From Candidatus Agrococcus pullicola (GTDB lineage: Bacteria > Actinomycetota > Actinomycetes > Actinomycetales > Microbacteriaceae): 21,576 bases of DNA. Under the pieces are notes generated by a model. That model searched no databases, was not told where the DNA came from, and saw only the letters and a list, made by a program, of their open reading frames with translations. The stretch is taken from contig DXDC01000174.1 in the NCBI GenBank assembly GCA_019115685.1, positions 1 to 21,576 of the forward strand, read 5' to 3'. Position 1 is the stretch's first letter. The number at the start of each line of letters is the position of its first letter. Made by a program: the position numbers and the translations under genes. This document shows positions 21,308 to 21,576 of the stretch, one piece after another.

Positions 21308-21576
21308 TCAGCCGCCGGATAGCACCTTTCGGATGCGTTGCACGCTGACCGGGCCGCGGGCGCCGAGCTGCTGCGCGAACAGGCTCACCCGCAGCTCTTC
21401 GAGGAGCCAGCGGGCGCGCACGAGATGCTCTGGCGCATCCGCCTGCAGCGGCAGCTTTCCACCCGCCTGCTCGTACAAGCCCTGCGCTTCTGCGGCGTCG
21501 TTCATCCAGACGCGGTCGCGGTGCGCGGTGTCGGGCAGGCGCTTCACCCGGTGCTCGATGCCGGACAGATACACGG
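21308..21576 (-). CDS. hrpA: ATP-dependent RNA helicase HrpA-like, C-terminal end only
   Basis: About 89 codons of the 3' end are inside the window; the gene continues past the right edge. The visible part (YLSGIEHRVKRLPDTAHRDRVWM ... HLVRARWLLEELRVSLFAQQLGARGPVSVQRIRKVL) matches the DUF3418 C-terminal region of HrpA-type DEAH-box helicases, which act on RNA in ribosome-related processes. The ATPase core is outside the window, so the assignment rests on this tail. It is convergent with vapC, with 41 bp between; TACGG-N8-CCGTA (21268-21285) there is a very weak terminator candidate. Confidence 0.8.
   Translation of the reverse strand, partial: VYLSGIEHRVKRLPDTAHRDRVWMNDAAEAQGLYEQAGGKLPLQADAPEHLVRARWLLEELRVSLFAQQLGARGPVSVQRIRKVLSGG

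Noticed and set aside
1..21576. CRISPR array, tRNA, rRNA, riboswitch or prophage
   Set aside because: Reading by eye found no regularly spaced repeats, cloverleaf-like segments, known riboswitch cores or phage structural genes; a covariance-model search was not possible here.

Overview
The window is high-GC DNA with dense gene packing, many ATGA-type overlaps, GTG/TTG starts and several probable leaderless genes. These traits, together with DnaE2+DUF6504, an AdaA-AlkA fusion, an HrpA-type helicase with DUF3418 tail and a CpnT/WXG100-like protein, point to an actinobacterium, most likely Micrococcales/Microbacteriaceae (inference; no rRNA or marker is present). No tRNA, rRNA, CRISPR array, IS element or prophage gene was seen.

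Layout. 1-2997 (-): the 3' end of an SOS-type operon, DUF6504 then error-prone polymerase dnaE2 (C-terminus outside the window), behind a LexA-box-like palindrome. 3302-4604 (+): PadR regulator plus a HAAS-type membrane protein. 4740-5945: divergent HxlR regulator (-) and flavodoxin-fold quinone reductase (+). 6041-6924 (-): an alpha/beta hydrolase broken by a one-base frameshift. 7072-9152 (+): alkylation-damage repair operon, AdaA-AlkA fusion then O6-methylguanine methyltransferase. 9163-10672 (-): ArsR regulator followed by an unusual AHSA1/SRPBCC-DHFR-like fusion. 10795-11673 (+): galU.

11682-13683 (-) is the most interesting segment: a compact three-gene cassette made of a CpnT-like/WXG100-like N-terminal carrier, an Ntox15 (Tde-type) DNase with an HxxD motif, and a Tdi1-like (GAD-like + DUF1851) immunity protein. 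The effector/immunity pair is best known from proteobacterial type VI secretion; here it sits behind a type VII-style carrier. Carrier and toxin are in the same reading frame, separated only by TGA plus one codon.

13757-17646 (-): a TetR regulator and two tandem-duplicated 400-residue MFS transporters, with a strong inverted repeat of about 20 bp between MFS1 and tetR. 17873-19779 (-): an overlapping thiolase-SDR pair for acyl-CoA metabolism, with a TetR-style palindrome upstream. 19984-20322 (-): a small four-helix membrane protein. 20620-21266 (+): a Phd/VapC-type toxin-antitoxin pair. 21308-21576 (-): the C-terminal end of an HrpA-like helicase.

A recurring regulatory theme is TANNNT followed by 6-7 nt and then the start codon (padR, alkA, arsR, galU, tetR, MFS1, thiolase, phd). 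This suggests many leaderless mRNAs here.
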